Source: Chitinophagaceae bacterium (GTDB lineage: Bacteria; Bacteroidota; Bacteroidia; Chitinophagales; Chitinophagaceae). From it: a DNA stretch of 64,000 bases. Position 1 is the first letter of the stretch. Each line of letters starts with the position of its first letter. The stretch spans positions 2,046,001 to 2,110,000 of the forward strand of contig CP065012.1 in the NCBI GenBank assembly GCA_016699815.1, read 5' to 3'. Below the pieces are notes generated by a model. It was not told the DNA's origin. It searched no databases and saw only the letters and a list, made by a program, of their open reading frames with translations. The translations under genes and the position numbers were made by a program. Positions 8,808 to 16,713 of this stretch are shown here, one piece after another.

Positions 8808-10193
8808 ATGGCAAAGATTGCTAAACGTTCCTGGGCCGAACCTTACAGGATAAAAATGGTTGAATTATTAAAGGTAACAACAAAACCACAGCGTATTAAA
8901 GCGCTTAAAGCAGCAGGTTTCAATACTTTTTTGCTGCCTGCAGAAGATGTGTATATAGATTTATTGACAGATAGCGGTACCAATGCAATGAGTGACCAGC
9001 AATGGGCCGCATTTATGACCGGAGATGAAGCCTATGCTGGAAGCAAGAGTTACTATAAAATGGAAAATGCTATTAAGGATTATTATGGCTATAAATATAT
9101 TGTGCCTACTCACCAGGGCCGTGGCGCCGAGCATTTGCTTTCTCAAATTTTAATAAAGAAGGGCGATTTTGTGCCGGGTAATATGTATTTCACTACTACA
9201 AGGCTGCACCAGGAAATGGCAGGAGGAAAATTTGTAGATATTATTATTGACGAAGCGCATGACCCCAACAGTGAATTTCCTTTTAAGGGAAATGTGGATT
9301 TAAATAAGCTGGACAGCCTGGTTAAAAAAGTGGGTGCAGCAAAAATTTCTTATATCTGCCTGGCAACAAATGTAAATATGGCAGGCGGCCAGCCGGTAAG
9401 TATGGCTAATTTAAAAGAGCTGAGAAAATATACTAAAAAGCATGGCATTAGAATTATACACGACATGACACGTGTTGCTGAAAACGCTTATTTTATTCAG
9501 CAACGGGAAAAGGGATATGAGAAAGTAAAAATTAAAGATATTGTAAAGGAAATTTGTTCTTTAACCGATGGAGCAACCATGAGTGCAAAAAAAGATGCAT
9601 TGGTAAATATTGGCGGTTTTTTGGCCATTAACGATTGGAATGTTTTTGAAGAAGCCAGGAACCTGGTTGTGGCTTATGAAGGGCTGCATACCTATGGTGG
9701 TATTGCCGGCCGTGATATGGAGGCAATTGCCGTAGGCATTATGGAAAGTGTGAACGATGCCCACCAGGCAGCACGTGTTGGACAGGTGGAATATTTAGGA
9801 AAGAAAATGCAGGAATATGGTATTCCTATTGTAAAACCAATTGGAGGGCATGGTGTTTTTGTAGATGCAAAAGCATTTTTACCGCATCTTACGCAGGATC
9901 AATTTCCGGCGCAAACCCTGGCAGGCGAAGTATATATTGATTCAGGGGTACGCACCATGGAAAGAGGTGTGGTATCTGCCGGAAGAAAACCTAATGGGGA
10001 GAATTACTATCCTAAGTTAGAACTGGTACGTTTCACTCTACCTCGCCGTGTATACACTCAGGCACACATGGATGTAGTAGCAGAATCAGTGGCAATGGTG
10101 CATGAAAGAAGGAAAAATATTAACGGATTGAAAATGGTTTATGAGCCTAAATACCTACGGTTCTTCCAGGCAAAATTTGAGCAACTAAAATAA
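8808..10193 (+). CDS. tpl: Tyrosine phenol-lyase (tryptophanase/TPL family)
   Basis: A 461-residue PLP beta-eliminating lyase splitting an aromatic amino acid to pyruvate, ammonia and the aromatic group. The PLP lysine lies in MSAKKDALVNIGG (Lys261/262), with YIDLLTDSGTNAMSD and THQGRGAE nearby. Two positions separate phenol-lyases from tryptophanases. The FTTTR loop has Thr129 where tryptophanase has Asp, and TMERG has Arg386 where tryptophanase has Ile. Both match Citrobacter tyrosine phenol-lyase (Thr124, Arg381), so tyrosine cleavage to phenol is favoured over indole production. The ATG is 73 bp after a good promoter and two palindromes. Many databases would call it simply tryptophanase. 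Confidence 0.85.
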   Translation: MAKIAKRSWAEPYRIKMVELLKVTTKPQRIKALKAAGFNTFLLPAEDVYIDLLTDSGTNAMSDQQWAAFMTGDEAYAGSKSYYKMENAIKDYYGYKYIVPTHQGRGAEHLLSQILIKKGDFVPGNMYFTTTRLHQEMAGGKFVDIIIDEAHDPNSEFPFKGNVDLNKLDSLVKKVGAAKISYICLATNVNMAGGQPVSMANLKELRKYTKKHGIRIIHDMTRVAENAYFIQQREKGYEKVKIKDIVKEICSLTDGATMSAKKDALVNIGGFLAINDWNVFEEARNLVVAYEGLHTYGGIAGRDMEAIAVGIMESVNDAHQAARVGQVEYLGKKMQEYGIPIVKPIGGHGVFVDAKAFLPHLTQDQFPAQTLAGEVYIDSGVRTMERGVVSAGRKPNGENYYPKLELVRFTLPRRVYTQAHMDVVAESVAMVHERRKNINGLKMVYEPKYLRFFQAKFEQLK

Positions 10194-10229
10194 AATTTGA
10201 CAGTTAATACTAAAGCAAGGTAGCTTTCT

Positions 10230-10457
10230 TTAAAATGTATTTATTTTTATGATGTTTACCGGGCATGCCTTTGCTACTTTTTTTGCAGTTTCATTTAGTG
10301 ATGGATTAATAGGTAAAACGGTAGTTTGCTTTTTTAACAATCCTTTTATTAACGTGGCTTTGCCATCTTTTTTTGACATACGCCAAACTTCAGGCATCAT
10401 TTCATAGCAAATACCACAGCCAATACATTTATTCCTGTAATGTACAATATTGGGCAT
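10230..10457 (-). CDS. Small [4Fe-4S] ferredoxin
   Basis: A 75-residue ferredoxin with one cluster motif: CIGCGIC at residues 11-17 and a distant CPV near residue 65, the pattern of single [4Fe-4S] ferredoxins. It begins one base after the stop of the U32 protein gene, so it is the last gene of a DGC/U32/ferredoxin operon. That arrangement suggests it may donate electrons to the iron-sulfur U32 enzyme, which is inference. A weak stem (AAAGC/GCTTT near 10214-10230) lies between it and the convergent lyase gene. Confidence 0.88.
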   Translation of the reverse strand: MPNIVHYRNKCIGCGICYEMMPEVWRMSKKDGKATLIKGLLKKQTTVLPINPSLNETAKKVAKACPVNIIKINTF

Positions 10458-10458
10458 T

Positions 10459-11709
10459 TCAGGTTTTTATTATTTTATAGAGTTTATCAGTTGGGGATAT
10501 TTTGTGCTCACAGGCAAGCGTTACAAAGTCGCCTTTTACCGCTTCTGATGATATTGCACCATTAACTAAAAGCTTTTCTACCGGCTGCTTTATTAATCCA
10601 AAACCCGGACCGGTAAGTAATAAGGTATCACCAACTTTAATACTTCCTGTTTCTATTAAAAATTCACCCACTTTAATTTTTGAAAAATATTTTTTGCCTT
10701 TGCCTACATATATTTTTTTCTCTGTAGCTGCAGAACCGGGGTTATCAGTCCATTCTCCTAATTTTCTTCCGAGATAATATCCTTCCCAAAAACCCCGGTT
10801 GTACACCTTTGCCAATTCATTTTTCCATAAATCAATTTTTTCTTTTGTATAACTATTTTCCTCAATAGCCAATAAAGCTTTTTTATAGATTTTAGTAACT
10901 ATAGATACATATTCCGGTCCTTTTCCACGGCCTTCAATTTTTAAAATTGTTGCTCCGCTTTCAATAACCTGGTCCAGGATATCTATGGTACAAAGATCCT
11001 TTGGCGACATGATGTAATTATTTTCTATCACTAGTTCTTCCTGGGTATCTATATCGGTTACTTTATAGGCATGGCGGCAATTTTGCGAACATGCACCCCT
11101 GTTTGCTGAAGAGTTTTGAGCGTGAAGGCTTAAATAACATTTACCCGAAACAGCCATACATAAAGCGCCATGAATAAAAATTTCAATACGCATTAATTTT
11201 CCCGAAATTCCATTGATCTTTTTTCGGGCAATTTCAGCGGTTATTTGTTTTACCTGTTTTAAAGTAAGCTCCCTGGCCAATACAACCGCATCTGAGAATG
11301 ATGCGAAAAATTTTATAGATTCTATATTACTTACGTTGGCCTGGGTTGAAACATGTAAAGGAATATGGAGCTGCCTGCAATATTCCATCACGGCAAAATC
11401 CGAGGCAATTACCGCATCTATTTTGTGTTTCTTTACTTCTTTTAAAATAGTTTTGAGTAATTGCATATCATGCTCATACATTACTGTGTTAAGTGTAATA
11501 TAGGTTTTAATATGATGTTGGCTACAGGTTGCTTGTATGAGTGGCAAATCACTTAAAAAAAAGGAATTTATAGATTTTGCCCTCATATTTAATTGGGCTA
11601 CACCAAAATAAATAGCATCGGCTCCGGCTTGTATAGCGGCATGCAGGCTTTCAAATGAGCCGACAGGCGCCAATAGTTCTATTTTCTTTTTTATATTTTT
11701 ACTCTTCAT
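10459..11709 (-). CDS. U32 family protein (TrhP/YegQ-like tRNA hydroxylation enzyme)
   Basis: A 416-residue member of the U32 family, formerly called collagenase-like peptidases. The N-terminus ELLAPVGSFESLHAAIQAGADAIYFG is the family barrel start. HGALCMAVSGKCYLSL followed by NRGACSQNCRHAY carries the cysteines that in relatives hold an iron-sulfur cluster. Its length and the C-terminal beta domain resemble TrhP (YegQ), which with prephenate makes 5-hydroxyuridine in tRNA; RlhA, acting on 23S rRNA, is much longer. RNA hydroxylation is therefore the best guess, peptidase activity less likely. It overlaps the DGC gene by 11 bp. Confidence 0.82.
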   Translation of the reverse strand: MKSKNIKKKIELLAPVGSFESLHAAIQAGADAIYFGVAQLNMRAKSINSFFLSDLPLIQATCSQHHIKTYITLNTVMYEHDMQLLKTILKEVKKHKIDAVIASDFAVMEYCRQLHIPLHVSTQANVSNIESIKFFASFSDAVVLARELTLKQVKQITAEIARKKINGISGKLMRIEIFIHGALCMAVSGKCYLSLHAQNSSANRGACSQNCRHAYKVTDIDTQEELVIENNYIMSPKDLCTIDILDQVIESGATILKIEGRGKGPEYVSIVTKIYKKALLAIEENSYTKEKIDLWKNELAKVYNRGFWEGYYLGRKLGEWTDNPGSAATEKKIYVGKGKKYFSKIKVGEFLIETGSIKVGDTLLLTGPGFGLIKQPVEKLLVNGAISSEAVKGDFVTLACEHKISPTDKLYKIIKT

Positions 11710-12109
11710 GCTTTTGAAGTATTTCTGTTTTTATTTCTGCATTTTTTAGTTGAGTATTATTATTTGCAATCTTTTCTTCAATAATTTCCAAAATGCTATC
11801 GGCCTGGTTTGGATCAAAGTCCACATGGTTTTTTTTCTTTACACCAAATTGCGTTAGTTCAAAATGTAAATCAGGTTCAATATGATGATTACTCAGGCAG
11901 GCTTTGGAGCAGGATAGTGGGCAGCCGTCAATGGCAATAATTTTTCGTCCTGATTTTGCTGTATTTACCATTTTTTTTACATTACCTCCAACGCCAACGA
12001 TACAGGACATTTCGGCTATTGCTTTCCTGTCTATTTTTACTGCTATGTAATTGGCCATTTGTGCAGCACTGGAACAGCCTGAACAGGAGTAGATGATTGG
12101 GTTTTCCAT
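11699..12109 (-). CDS. DGC-domain putative zinc-binding protein
   Basis: A 136-residue cysteine-rich protein of the PF08859 type, named for the conserved D-G-C motif. The motif is visible as IDGCPLSCSKACL (residues about 80-92), with earlier cysteines in YSCSGCSS (8-15) and EMSCIVGVGG. Metal binding is expected from the cysteines, but no biochemical role is established for the family. It is the first gene of a three-gene minus-strand operon with the U32 protein and a ferredoxin, suggesting a shared role in metal-cluster or RNA-modification chemistry. The C-terminal 35 residues are a charged helix. Confidence 0.78.
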   Translation of the reverse strand: MENPIIYSCSGCSSAAQMANYIAVKIDRKAIAEMSCIVGVGGNVKKMVNTAKSGRKIIAIDGCPLSCSKACLSNHHIEPDLHFELTQFGVKKKNHVDFDPNQADSILEIIEEKIANNNTQLKNAEIKTEILQKHEE

Positions 12110-12290
12110 ATTTTTAAATAATCTTTCCCTTTTGGGGTTTGCAAAGGTTAAAAATAAAAGACAATAATATCTTTAATTTACAAGAAAATTTTTGGAAAAC
12201 AGCCAGGCCAGTTTGTTTAGTGTTTGATAAATAGATTAAATAGGGTAATTAGTATATATGGGTTTTTTATAAAGTACCTATTATTTTTGC

Positions 12291-12322
12291 TTTGATAAGC
12301 AACAAAATAAAAGATAATTTTG
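12291..12322 (+). promoter_or_regulatory. Bacteroidota promoter of the hemerythrin gene
   Basis: TTTG (12291-12294), a 20-bp spacer and TAATTTTG (12315-12322) give a full match to the Bacteroidota -33/-7 consensus TTTG-N19/20-TAnnTTTG. The ATG at 12352 follows 29 bp later. The promoter excludes upstream in-frame starts such as TTG 12292. Confidence 0.75.
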
Positions 12323-12351
12323 CATCCAGAGTTTACTTAACAAATTTTACT

Positions 12352-12855
12352 ATGAATAAGCCTTTGCATACTTTTTTCACGAACGACCATCACCGGCTGG
12401 AAGCATTACTTGAAAAAGCCACGGAGCAACCGGAAACAATTAATATGGAGTATTATCATAAATTCAGAACCGGTTTGTTGCGCCATATTAAAATGGAAGA
12501 AAAAACTTTATTTCCTGCATCAATTAAGATGAATAAAAAAGTAATGCAAAATTTAATTCCCCGGTTTAAATTGGAGCATGGAGCATTAACAGCATTGCTG
12601 GTGCCGCCGCCAACTCATTCCATCATAAATGCAATAAGGCATGTTTTAGAAAAACATGATTTTGCGGAAGAGGAAAACGGGGGCTTATACGATGTGTGCG
12701 AAGCTTTAACGCAAGGCCAAACAGAAGAGCTATTGGCGGTATTGGAAAAAGTAGAAGAAGTTCCGGTACATCCACCAAACCCAGCACCCATTGCTATTGA
12801 AGCGGCAAGGCGTGCATTATTACGGGCTGGTTACGATTTTGATAAGATAAAATAA
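12352..12855 (+). CDS. Hemerythrin HHE domain protein
   Basis: A 167-residue helical protein with the spaced histidine/glutamate pattern of bacterial hemerythrins that bind a di-iron centre: NDHHRLEALL, LRHIKMEEKTLFP, KLEHGALTAL and EKHDFAEEENGGLYD. Family members sense or store oxygen, or help repair iron-sulfur centres damaged by nitric oxide. The start at ATG 12352 is chosen because a complete promoter lies at 12291-12322. It is convergent with a double-DUF2249 gene; hemerythrin-like and DUF2249 proteins frequently occur together in denitrification and nitrosative-stress loci. Confidence 0.87.
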   Translation: MNKPLHTFFTNDHHRLEALLEKATEQPETINMEYYHKFRTGLLRHIKMEEKTLFPASIKMNKKVMQNLIPRFKLEHGALTALLVPPPTHSIINAIRHVLEKHDFAEEENGGLYDVCEALTQGQTEELLAVLEKVEEVPVHPPNPAPIAIEAARRALLRAGYDFDKIK

Positions 12856-12860
12856 AATAA

Positions 12861-12875
12861 GGAGAAAAATTCTCC
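12861..12875. terminator. Bidirectional hairpin between convergent genes
   Basis: GGAGAA-AAA-TTCTCC is a perfect 6-bp stem with a 3-base loop sitting between the two stop codons. On the minus strand it is followed by a U-rich tract (TTATTTTATTTTAT), so it can serve best for the DUF2249 gene. On the plus strand the tail is weaker. Confidence 0.55.
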
Positions 12876-12885
12876 CTATCTGTAA

Positions 12886-13647
12886 TTATCCTTTTACTTT
12901 AATAACCCTTACCTTCCATTCTTCAGGGCCCTTAATTAAGTATTCCCATTTAAAAGGGTCTTTGCTTTCTGCTTCCATTTGATAATAAAGTGGCAAAGGA
13001 TCATGGTCGTTAAAAAATTCAAAAGCTTCACCTTGTTTTATTTCGGCAAAAGCTTCATAAAACATTTCGTGGCGCTGTGCCGGCGCAAAAGGCCTCAGGT
13101 CGTATTCATTCACCACCGAAAAGCCATCATCGCCTAAACCGCTTTTTACTTTTTTGGTAATATGCACTACAACTTCGTTTGGTTCCTGTTTTTTGTAAAT
13201 CCAGGAATGTTTACCTTCAAATTTTTGCATAAAAATCCCATGTATTTCTTTGGGGTCGTCTGCTGCAATAATTTCCATGCTGTCTCCCTGCTCCATCATT
13301 CCATAGCGGTGAAATACAATCTGTTTCCATTCATCTTTATTCGCCTTTCTCAGGTCGAGCAATGTAGATATGTCTGTAAATTCTCGTCCTTGTGAGGCTT
13401 CAGTACGGGTAACTTTTACCATCCATTCCCTGCCGCCACGGTTCAGGTATTCCCAGCCTACCACATCACCGTAAATAGAACGAAATTCATAGTAAAGCGG
13501 AATAGGGTCATGGTCATTAATAAAAACAAAACTTTTATCAACTGGTAATTCTTTAAAAAGCTGTATGAGTTTTTTGTGTCTTTCAATGGGAATAAAAACC
13601 CTCATATCCAATGCTTCCTGCCCTGCGGTATTTAATTGGGTATCCAT
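12886..13647 (-). CDS. Tandem DUF2249 domain protein
   Basis: A 253-residue cytoplasmic protein with two DUF2249 units. The first (about 10-85) reads FVFINDHDPIPLYYEF ... GWEYLNRGGREWMVKV. The second (about 185-250) reads FEFFNDHDPLPLYYQM ... KWEYLIKGPEEWKVRV. The repeated NDHDPxPLYY and WEYL...W.V.V motifs show an internal duplication; a more divergent segment lies between. DUF2249 proteins are small TusA-like-fold proteins often found with hemerythrin, Ric-type repair proteins and denitrification genes; the molecular role is unsettled. A TATCTTTG -7 element (13664-13671) without a good -33 and an upstream palindrome suggest activator control. Confidence 0.85.
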   Translation of the reverse strand: MDTQLNTAGQEALDMRVFIPIERHKKLIQLFKELPVDKSFVFINDHDPIPLYYEFRSIYGDVVGWEYLNRGGREWMVKVTRTEASQGREFTDISTLLDLRKANKDEWKQIVFHRYGMMEQGDSMEIIAADDPKEIHGIFMQKFEGKHSWIYKKQEPNEVVVHITKKVKSGLGDDGFSVVNEYDLRPFAPAQRHEMFYEAFAEIKQGEAFEFFNDHDPLPLYYQMEAESKDPFKWEYLIKGPEEWKVRVIKVKG

Positions 13648-13663
13648 ATTTAAATTTTTTTTG

Positions 13664-13712
13664 CAAAGATAACTTTTATCAATAGTGGTTGGCTGTTATT
13701 ATTGTAACAATA
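13664..13712 (-). promoter_or_regulatory. Probable activator-dependent promoter of the DUF2249 gene
   Basis: On the minus strand the -7 element TATCTTTG (13671-13664) matches TAnnTTTG, but no TTTG is found 19-21 bp upstream. Instead a perfect 13-bp palindrome TATTGTAACAATA (13700-13712) is centred roughly 45-50 bp before the expected transcription start, where Crp/Fnr-type activators bind. TTGT..ACAA half-sites are also Crp/Fnr-like. The assignment is inference. Confidence 0.4.
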
Positions 13713-13808
13713 CGGTCAAAAAAAATGTTTTATGATCTGGCTCATAGTTTAAGTGAAACGATACAATTTATATTAATAGTGTAAACATTTTTTAAAATTA
13801 AAAGCAGT

Positions 13809-14324
13809 TTAAAATATTTTCCCAAAAGAAAACCCAATGAACGGAATGCCATCGTAGTGATTAAAAACCGGGGTAATACTTAATTTATACATGAAGTTTT
13901 TGCTGCTATGATGCCTGAAGCCTATATGTGGAATAAAATTAAAATAGCTGTATTGTACGGGGTTATTGTTTATTCGGTCAACAATTATATAAAGTTTTAC
14001 ATCGGCTTTGGTATAAGTAACCCCGGCGCCAAAGTCAATAAATGATTTGCTTTTATCAATGGGCAACAGGTAATTTACCCCAAATGGAATAGTGGGCCTA
14101 AGTTGTTTTGCTCCATATATGCCTACGCCAATATGGCCATAGATTTTTGTAGATTTGAAAAGCTGCCGTTCATAATGTACAGATGCCATTAAGCCGTTGC
14201 CTCCTATTTCTAAATAGGTTGCATTTGTGTAGTTTTTGTTGCGTTGCCCATAAGCACATATAGATACTATTGAGGTAAGCAGGCAAAATAAAATTTTTTG
14301 CCTGCTAAGGTTTTTTTGCTGCAT
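13809..14324 (-). CDS. Secreted outer-membrane beta-barrel-like protein, unknown function
   Basis: The ATG at 14324 gives a signal peptide (LFCLLTSIVSICAYGQ) cleaved after about residue 27. The mature 145 residues alternate aromatic/hydrophobic and polar residues and end in FIGFSFGKIF, a terminal strand ending in phenylalanine as in outer-membrane barrels. I do not recognise a named family. An upstream ATG at 14348 is rejected because the run of T that terminates the upstream glnN transcript ends exactly there. Confidence 0.6.
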   Translation of the reverse strand: MQQKNLSRQKILFCLLTSIVSICAYGQRNKNYTNATYLEIGGNGLMASVHYERQLFKSTKIYGHIGVGIYGAKQLRPTIPFGVNYLLPIDKSKSFIDFGAGVTYTKADVKLYIIVDRINNNPVQYSYFNFIPHIGFRHHSSKNFMYKLSITPVFNHYDGIPFIGFSFGKIF

Positions 14325-14350
14325 ACATTTTAAGAATAAAGTCGGCATAA

Positions 14351-14389
14351 AAAAGCTGCATCAAACTGTTTTTTTTGGTGCAGCCTTTT
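14351..14389 (-). terminator. Rho-independent terminator of glnN
   Basis: A long stem (AAAAGCTGCATCAAA at 14351-14365 with TTTGGTGCAGCCTTTT at 14374-14389, one wobble and one bulge) is followed on the minus strand by six T residues (14354-14349), typical of an intrinsic terminator. It lies 28 bp past the glnN stop. Confidence 0.7.
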
Positions 14390-14416
14390 ATAAATAAAAA
14401 TTTCATTTGTTGCTCA

Positions 14417-16612
14417 TTACCTTAAAAATAAAATTTCCCTGTATTTAGGTAAAGTCCAGTAAGTATCATCAACTATTAACTCCAGCTTATCTACATGATA
14501 GCGGATTACATCAAAGTACTTGCCTTTTATATCGTCGCAATAAGCAATGGCCTTTTTACGGGTGTTGGTAATTTTGTTGGCTTTTTTGCGTGCCTCAATC
14601 ATTTTTTCTACGCTGTCGCTCATAATGCTGGTATGATGGCTTATTTTTTCCAGTACCTGCACCTGGTTGGCGTAAGCATGGGGTTTTAGCCCGGCTTCTT
14701 TGAGGCCTTTTATATTTTGTACCAAAATATTCTGGTATTTAATGGCCGATGGTAATACAAATGTTGTAGCCAGGTCGCCCATTACTCTTGCTTCAATTTG
14801 AATCTTTTTAATATACTCTTCCAGCATTATTTCGTGGCGTGCTTCCAGTTCGGCATGGCTGAAGATGTGGTTGTTTTCAAACAGTACCTTTGCTTTATCG
14901 GCAGCATAGGCATCTAAGGCCAATGGTGTGTTTTTAATATTGGCTAATCCTCTTTTTAGTGCTTCTTTTTCCCATTCTTCGCTATAGCCATCACCTTCAA
15001 ACAAAACCTTTTTACTGCTTACAATATATTTTTGTAAAATATGCATAATGGCTACTTCTTTCTTATCACCACTTTCAATTAATACATCTACTTCTTTTTT
15101 AAAAGTTTTAAGTGTTTCAGCCATAATAGTATTGAGCACCGTCATGGAAAGTGCACAGTTGGCCGAAGAGCCTACGGCACGAAACTCAAATTTATTTCCG
15201 GTAAAAGCAAAAGGAGAAGTGCGATTACGATCGGTATTATCCAGCATAAGCTCAGGGATGCTTTTGTGGATGTCCAGTTTCAATAAGGCTTCATCTGTTT
15301 CATCAAAATTGCTGCCTACCCTTATTTCCACTTCTTTTAAAACATCAGTAAGGTATTTGCCAATAAAAATAGAAATTATAGCAGGTGGCGCTTCATTGGC
15401 GCCAAGGCGGTGGTCGTTACCTGCACTGGCTATGGAAGCCCTTAAGAGTTCTGCATAATCATGCACTGCTTTAATGATATTAATAAAAAAAGTGAGAAAC
15501 ATTAAATTGGTTTTTGGCGTTTTGCCAGGTGCCAGCAGGTTTACTCCTGTATCGGTAGCAAGGCTCCAGTTATTATGTTTTCCGCTACCGTTTATGCCTG
15601 CAAAGGGTTTTTCATGAAGCAGTACTTTTAAATTATGGCGCCTTGCAACCCTGTTCATTATATCCATCAGCAAGGTGTTATGGTCCACTGCAAGGTTGGT
15701 TTCTTCATAAATTGGCGCACATTCAAACTGGCCTGGCGCCACTTCATTATGCCTTGTACGCAAAGGGATGCCCAGCTTATAAGATTCCTGTTCAAAGTCG
15801 CACATAAAAGCATAAAAGCGTTCGGGTATTGCGCCAAAATAATGGTCTTCAAGCTGCTGGCCTTTTGCCGGAGCATGACCAAAAACGGTACGACCAGTCA
15901 AAAGTATATCAGGCCTTGCGTTTGCCAGCCCGGCATCTACTAAAAAGTATTCCTGCTCCCAACCCAGGGTTGGCGTAACCCTGGTTACGTTTTTGTCAAA
16001 ATACTGGCATACCTCCACGGCTGATTTTTCAATAGCTACAAGCGCTTTTAAAAGTGGCGTTTTTGTATCCAGAGATTCCCCGGTATATGATACAAATATG
16101 GTAGGGATGCACAAGGTTTTGCCATTGCCTATTTCCATTATAAATGCAGGAGAGGATGGATCCCAGGCGGTATAGCCCCTTGCTTCAAACGTTGCCCTAA
16201 GGCCACCACTGGGAAAAGAGGAAGCATCTGGTTCTTGCTGTATTAAAGCGCCTCCATCAAATTCTTCTATGGGCGTACCATCGCTTTTTAGGGTAAAAAA
16301 AGAATCATGTTTTTCTGCCGATGCTCCGGTAAGTGGTTGAAACCAATGTGTAAAATGGGTTACGTTTTTGCTTTGTGCCCAAGCTCTAAGTCCATTGGCA
16401 ATTTGGTTGCCCATGTTGCGGTCAATTTTATTGCCGCTTTTAGTTGATGCAGCCAGGCTTTTATAGGCTTCTTCACTTAAGAATTGCCTCGCTGTATCAA
16501 GTGTAAAAACATTTTCTCCAAAAAAATTGGTAATAGCTCCTTTGTTTTCAAACTCGGTTTCCACTTCTCTTTGAGTAAAATTTGAAATAGCAGTAAAACG
16601 TAACGAATTCAT
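14417..16612 (-). CDS. glnN: Glutamine synthetase type III
   Basis: A 731-residue GSIII enzyme, which makes glutamine from glutamate, ammonia and ATP; type III enzymes are much longer than types I and II (about 450 residues or fewer). Visible marks are the N-terminal FGENVFTLDTARQFL region specific to type III, WFQPLTG, GWEQEYFLVDAG, RTRHNEVAPGQFECAPIYEE, HEKPFAGINGSGKHNNWSL and DRNRTSPFAFTGNKFEFRAVGSS. GSIII is the usual glutamine synthetase of Bacteroidota. It ends at a strong terminator and appears monocistronic. Confidence 0.97.
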   Translation of the reverse strand: MNSLRFTAISNFTQREVETEFENKGAITNFFGENVFTLDTARQFLSEEAYKSLAASTKSGNKIDRNMGNQIANGLRAWAQSKNVTHFTHWFQPLTGASAEKHDSFFTLKSDGTPIEEFDGGALIQQEPDASSFPSGGLRATFEARGYTAWDPSSPAFIMEIGNGKTLCIPTIFVSYTGESLDTKTPLLKALVAIEKSAVEVCQYFDKNVTRVTPTLGWEQEYFLVDAGLANARPDILLTGRTVFGHAPAKGQQLEDHYFGAIPERFYAFMCDFEQESYKLGIPLRTRHNEVAPGQFECAPIYEETNLAVDHNTLLMDIMNRVARRHNLKVLLHEKPFAGINGSGKHNNWSLATDTGVNLLAPGKTPKTNLMFLTFFINIIKAVHDYAELLRASIASAGNDHRLGANEAPPAIISIFIGKYLTDVLKEVEIRVGSNFDETDEALLKLDIHKSIPELMLDNTDRNRTSPFAFTGNKFEFRAVGSSANCALSMTVLNTIMAETLKTFKKEVDVLIESGDKKEVAIMHILQKYIVSSKKVLFEGDGYSEEWEKEALKRGLANIKNTPLALDAYAADKAKVLFENNHIFSHAELEARHEIMLEEYIKKIQIEARVMGDLATTFVLPSAIKYQNILVQNIKGLKEAGLKPHAYANQVQVLEKISHHTSIMSDSVEKMIEARKKANKITNTRKKAIAYCDDIKGKYFDVIRYHVDKLELIVDDTYWTLPKYREILFLR

Positions 16613-16713
16613 ATATTTTTAATGTTTAAGGCACAAAAAAACATATATTTATTCAATTAATCTAAATTTATTTCATAAAAAAGTTAAAAACATGGAGAAG
16701 TAGGTGGAATAAT

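Noticed and set aside
10194..10230. Terminator between the phenol-lyase and ferredoxin genes
   Set aside because: Only a 5-bp AAAGC/GCTTT stem with a short tail; too weak to call.
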